From: Rhizobium sp. ICMP 5592
GTDB taxonomy: Bacteria > Pseudomonadota > Alphaproteobacteria > Rhizobiales > Rhizobiaceae
Assembly (NCBI RefSeq): GCF_009498525.1
Contig: NZ_QSNT01000002.1
Location: 1-64,000 of the forward strand
DNA length: 64,000 bases
Reading direction: 5' to 3'
Within the stretch, counting starts at the first letter, position 1, and the number at the start of each line of letters is the position of its first letter. This document shows, piece by piece, positions 62,105-64,000 of the stretch. The notes beneath the pieces were generated by a model, which saw only the letters and a program-made list of their open reading frames with translations, ran no database searches and was not told where the DNA came from. The translations under genes were made by a program, and so were the position numbers.

Positions 62105-63292
62105 ATGGCAATCGAAGGATCATCGGAACAGACGCGTGAGCCGCGCATTCGGCTTGGCATGGTGGGCGGAGGCGCTGGCGCCTTTATCGGCGCGGTGCAT
62201 CGCATCGCCGCGCGCATTGACGACCAGTTCGATCTCGTCGCCGGTGCGCTGTCGTCCTCGCCGGAAAAAGCGGCGGCCTCGGGCCGCGATCTCGGTCTCG
62301 ATCCGTCCCGCACCTATGCCAGTTACCGCGACATGGCGATCCGTGAAGCCAAGCTCAAGAACGGCATCGAAGCTGTTTCGATCGTCACGCCGAACCATGT
62401 GCACTATGACGCCGCCAAGGAGTTTCTCCGTCGTGGCATCCATGTCATCTGTGACAAGCCGCTGACCTCCAATCTCGCAGACGCCAAGAAGCTGAAGAAG
62501 GTGGCGGACGAGAGCGGTGCGCTGTTTATCCTCACGCATAACTACACCGGCTATCCGATGATCCGCCAGGCGCGCGAGATGATCGCCAATGGCGAGCTTG
62601 GCGATATCCGCATCGTGCAGGCGGAATATCCGCAGGACTGGCTGACGGAGAATATCGAGCAGTCCGGCCAGAAGCAGGCGGCGTGGCGCACCGACCCGTC
62701 GCAATCGGGTGCGGGTGGCTCGACCGGCGATATCGGCACGCATGCCTATAATCTCGCCTCCTTCGTCACGGGCCTCGAACTCGACAGCCTCGCCGCCGAT
62801 CTCGACAGCTTCGTCGAAGGCCGCCGTCTCGACGATAACGCCCATGTGCTGCTGCGCTTCAAGGCCAGGGGTTCGGAAAAGCCGGCCAAGGGCATGCTGT
62901 GGTGCAGCCAGGTGGCGCCGGGTCATGAGAACGGTCTGAAGCTCAGGGTCTACGGCACCAAGGGCGGCATCGAATGGACGCAGGCCGACCCCAACTATCT
63001 CTGGTACACGCCGTTCGGCGAGCAGAAGCGGCTGATCACACGCAATGGCGCTGGTTCGGGCGCGGCTGCTGCCCGCGTCTCACGCATCCCGTCGGGCCAT
63101 CCGGAGGGTTATCTGGAAGCCTTCGCCACGATCTACACCGAGGCCGCGCGCGCCATCAACGCCGCGAAGAAGGGCGTCGCGGTCGATCCGGCCGTGATCT
63201 ATCCAACCGTCGATGACGGCGTGAAGGGTGTTGCTTTCGTCGAGGCCTGCGTTGTCTCCTCGAAGCGCAACGGCGCCTGGGTCAAGGTTTAA
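62105..63292 (+). CDS. Gfo/Idh/MocA-family oxidoreductase
   Basis: 395 residues. The Rossmann motif is LGMVGGGAGAFIGAVHR (about 17-33), with catalytic motif CDKPLTS (EKP variant DKP, lysine kept). GSTGDIGTHAYNLA in the second domain holds the likely catalytic histidine. The family oxidises sugars and glycosides, often at C3. CAGGAGGAA precedes the ATG. Paired with the TIM-barrel protein upstream and with a GH1 glycosidase downstream. Confidence 0.86.
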   Translation: MAIEGSSEQTREPRIRLGMVGGGAGAFIGAVHRIAARIDDQFDLVAGALSSSPEKAAASGRDLGLDPSRTYASYRDMAIREAKLKNGIEAVSIVTPNHVHYDAAKEFLRRGIHVICDKPLTSNLADAKKLKKVADESGALFILTHNYTGYPMIRQAREMIANGELGDIRIVQAEYPQDWLTENIEQSGQKQAAWRTDPSQSGAGGSTGDIGTHAYNLASFVTGLELDSLAADLDSFVEGRRLDDNAHVLLRFKARGSEKPAKGMLWCSQVAPGHENGLKLRVYGTKGGIEWTQADPNYLWYTPFGEQKRLITRNGAGSGAAAARVSRIPSGHPEGYLEAFATIYTEAARAINAAKKGVAVDPAVIYPTVDDGVKGVAFVEACVVSSKRNGAWVKV

Positions 63293-63403
63293 GTCGGAGA
63301 CATATCCGAGGCGGCGCGGGTCGCCGCCTCGGAGCCGGTTTTGCTCGAGCTGTTATCGCTTGCTGCGGTTGCGGAAAGCTTGTAGCCGGCTCAATTTCGA
63401 CGT

Positions 63404-63417
63404 CTGCAACGTTGCAG
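63404..63417. promoter_or_regulatory. Perfect 14-bp palindrome upstream of the beta-glucosidase
   Basis: CTGCAACGTTGCAG, CG-centred like many LacI-family operators, 84 nt before the GH1 start. Half-sites differ from the TGTAAA pair at 56.9 kb, so a different LacI-family protein may bind it. Confidence 0.68.
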
Positions 63418-63500
63418 TTTTTCTTCGGCCGACGCTGTACTTTGCCATTCGGCTTGGCTAAACCGCCGTCAACGAAGCCACAACAGACGGGATTCTCATC

Positions 63501-64000
63501 ATGATCGATCCGAAGCTTCTTGCAGACCGCTTCCCTGGCGATTTCACCTTTGGCGTTGCTACTGCGGCCTTCCAGATCGAAGGCGCCACGAAGGCGGATG
63601 GCCGCAAGCCGTCGATCTGGGATGCCTTCGCCAACATGCCCGGCCGCGTCTATCACCGCGATAATGGCGATGTGGCTTGCGATCATTACAATCGGCTTGA
63701 ACAGGATCTCGACCTTATCAAGGATATGGGCGTCGAGGCCTATCGCTTCTCGATCGCCTGGCCGCGCATCATTCCCGACGGCACTGGCCCGGTGAACGAA
63801 GCCGGCCTCGATTTCTACGATCGCCTCGTCGACGGCTGCAAGGCGCGGGGGATCAAGACCTTTGCGACGCTCTATCACTGGGACCTGCCGCTGACGCTTG
63901 CCGGCGACGGCGGCTGGACGGCGCGCTCGACGGCGCATGCCTTCCAGCGTTATGCCAAGACCGTCATGGGTCGCCTCGGCGACCGTCTCGATTCCGTCGC
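63501..64000 (+). CDS. GH1 beta-glucosidase (5' part, truncated by window end)
   Basis: Open from the ATG at 63501 to the window edge, about 166 residues. Family 1 glycoside hydrolase: the N-terminal GDFTFGVATAAFQIEGA signature, SIWDAF, DHYNRLEQDLDLIKDMGVEAYRFSIAWPRI, and YHWDLPLTLAGDGGW. It hydrolyses beta-glucosides. The acid/base (TFNEP-type) and nucleophile (TENG-type) motifs lie beyond the window. No signal peptide, so it is cytoplasmic. The palindrome upstream suggests its own promoter. Confidence 0.92.
   Translation, partial: MIDPKLLADRFPGDFTFGVATAAFQIEGATKADGRKPSIWDAFANMPGRVYHRDNGDVACDHYNRLEQDLDLIKDMGVEAYRFSIAWPRIIPDGTGPVNEAGLDFYDRLVDGCKARGIKTFATLYHWDLPLTLAGDGGWTARSTAHAFQRYAKTVMGRLGDRLDSV

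Overview
The window is high-GC alphaproteobacterial DNA and looks like the chromosome of a Rhizobiaceae member (Rhizobium/Agrobacterium group). The grounds are a smo/mtlK-type polyol operon, many carbohydrate ABC importers paired with LacI, RpiR, SorC and IclR regulators, RIME-like mosaic repeats, short divergent TetR pairs, and DUF1328 and DUF2244 proteins. No tRNA, rRNA, CRISPR array, transposase or prophage gene was found. Most of the content is sugar and polyol catabolism, interspersed with housekeeping genes (nth, tal, lysS, gltX).

Layout. 1-6.2 kb: the end of a polyol ABC importer (permease, ATPase), mannitol 2-dehydrogenase, a HAD phosphatase, an FGGY pentulose kinase and a convergent RpiR regulator. 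6.4-11.8 kb: an EI24 membrane protein, a VOC protein/TetR pair with two operators, endonuclease III, a DUF2244 protein, an Ada-like alkyltransferase, and a TetR/DinB pair sharing a 29-nt operator. 11.9-14.4 kb: a SorC regulator, a 503-nt gap and transaldolase.

14.4-27.5 kb is the most unusual part. It is a divergent locus around an IclR regulator. Leftward run a lactonase-type amidohydrolase, a MaoC-fold protein and a CaiB/BaiF CoA-transferase. Rightward run a full CUT1 sugar importer, a mandelate-racemase-type dehydratase, a RhaM-type mutarotase, a Gfo/Idh/MocA dehydrogenase, a second MaoC protein, a solute-binding-protein homologue with no signal peptide, and a BDH2-like SDR. The set resembles an oxidative 6-deoxyhexose (L-fucose/L-rhamnose type) pathway joined to acyl-CoA chemistry. 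I know of no described pathway with this combination.

27.6-34.3 kb: small membrane proteins, then a putrescine locus in the E. coli ydcSTUV-patD order. 34.7-37.6 kb: a DHFR-like reductase, a LysR regulator and two uncharacterised proteins. 37.7-42 kb: a LacI regulator divergent from two TIM-barrel isomerases and an oxidoreductase, with no transporter. 42-45 kb: lysS and gltX. 45.4-51.4 kb: a secreted protein, TerC, an AraC/GyrI regulator, and a TetR regulator divergent from an emrAB efflux pair. 51.5-55.4 kb: a LacI regulator, xylB and xylA. 55.4-64 kb: a VOC protein, a LacI regulator divergent from a CUT2 importer (ATPase, permease, binding protein), a TIM-barrel isomerase, an oxidoreductase, and a GH1 beta-glucosidase cut by the window end.

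Start codons were chosen from Shine-Dalgarno spacing and family length, so several differ from the longest possible frame. Substrate assignments for the transporters and the Gfo/Idh, TIM-barrel and SDR enzymes are inferences from family and neighbours.
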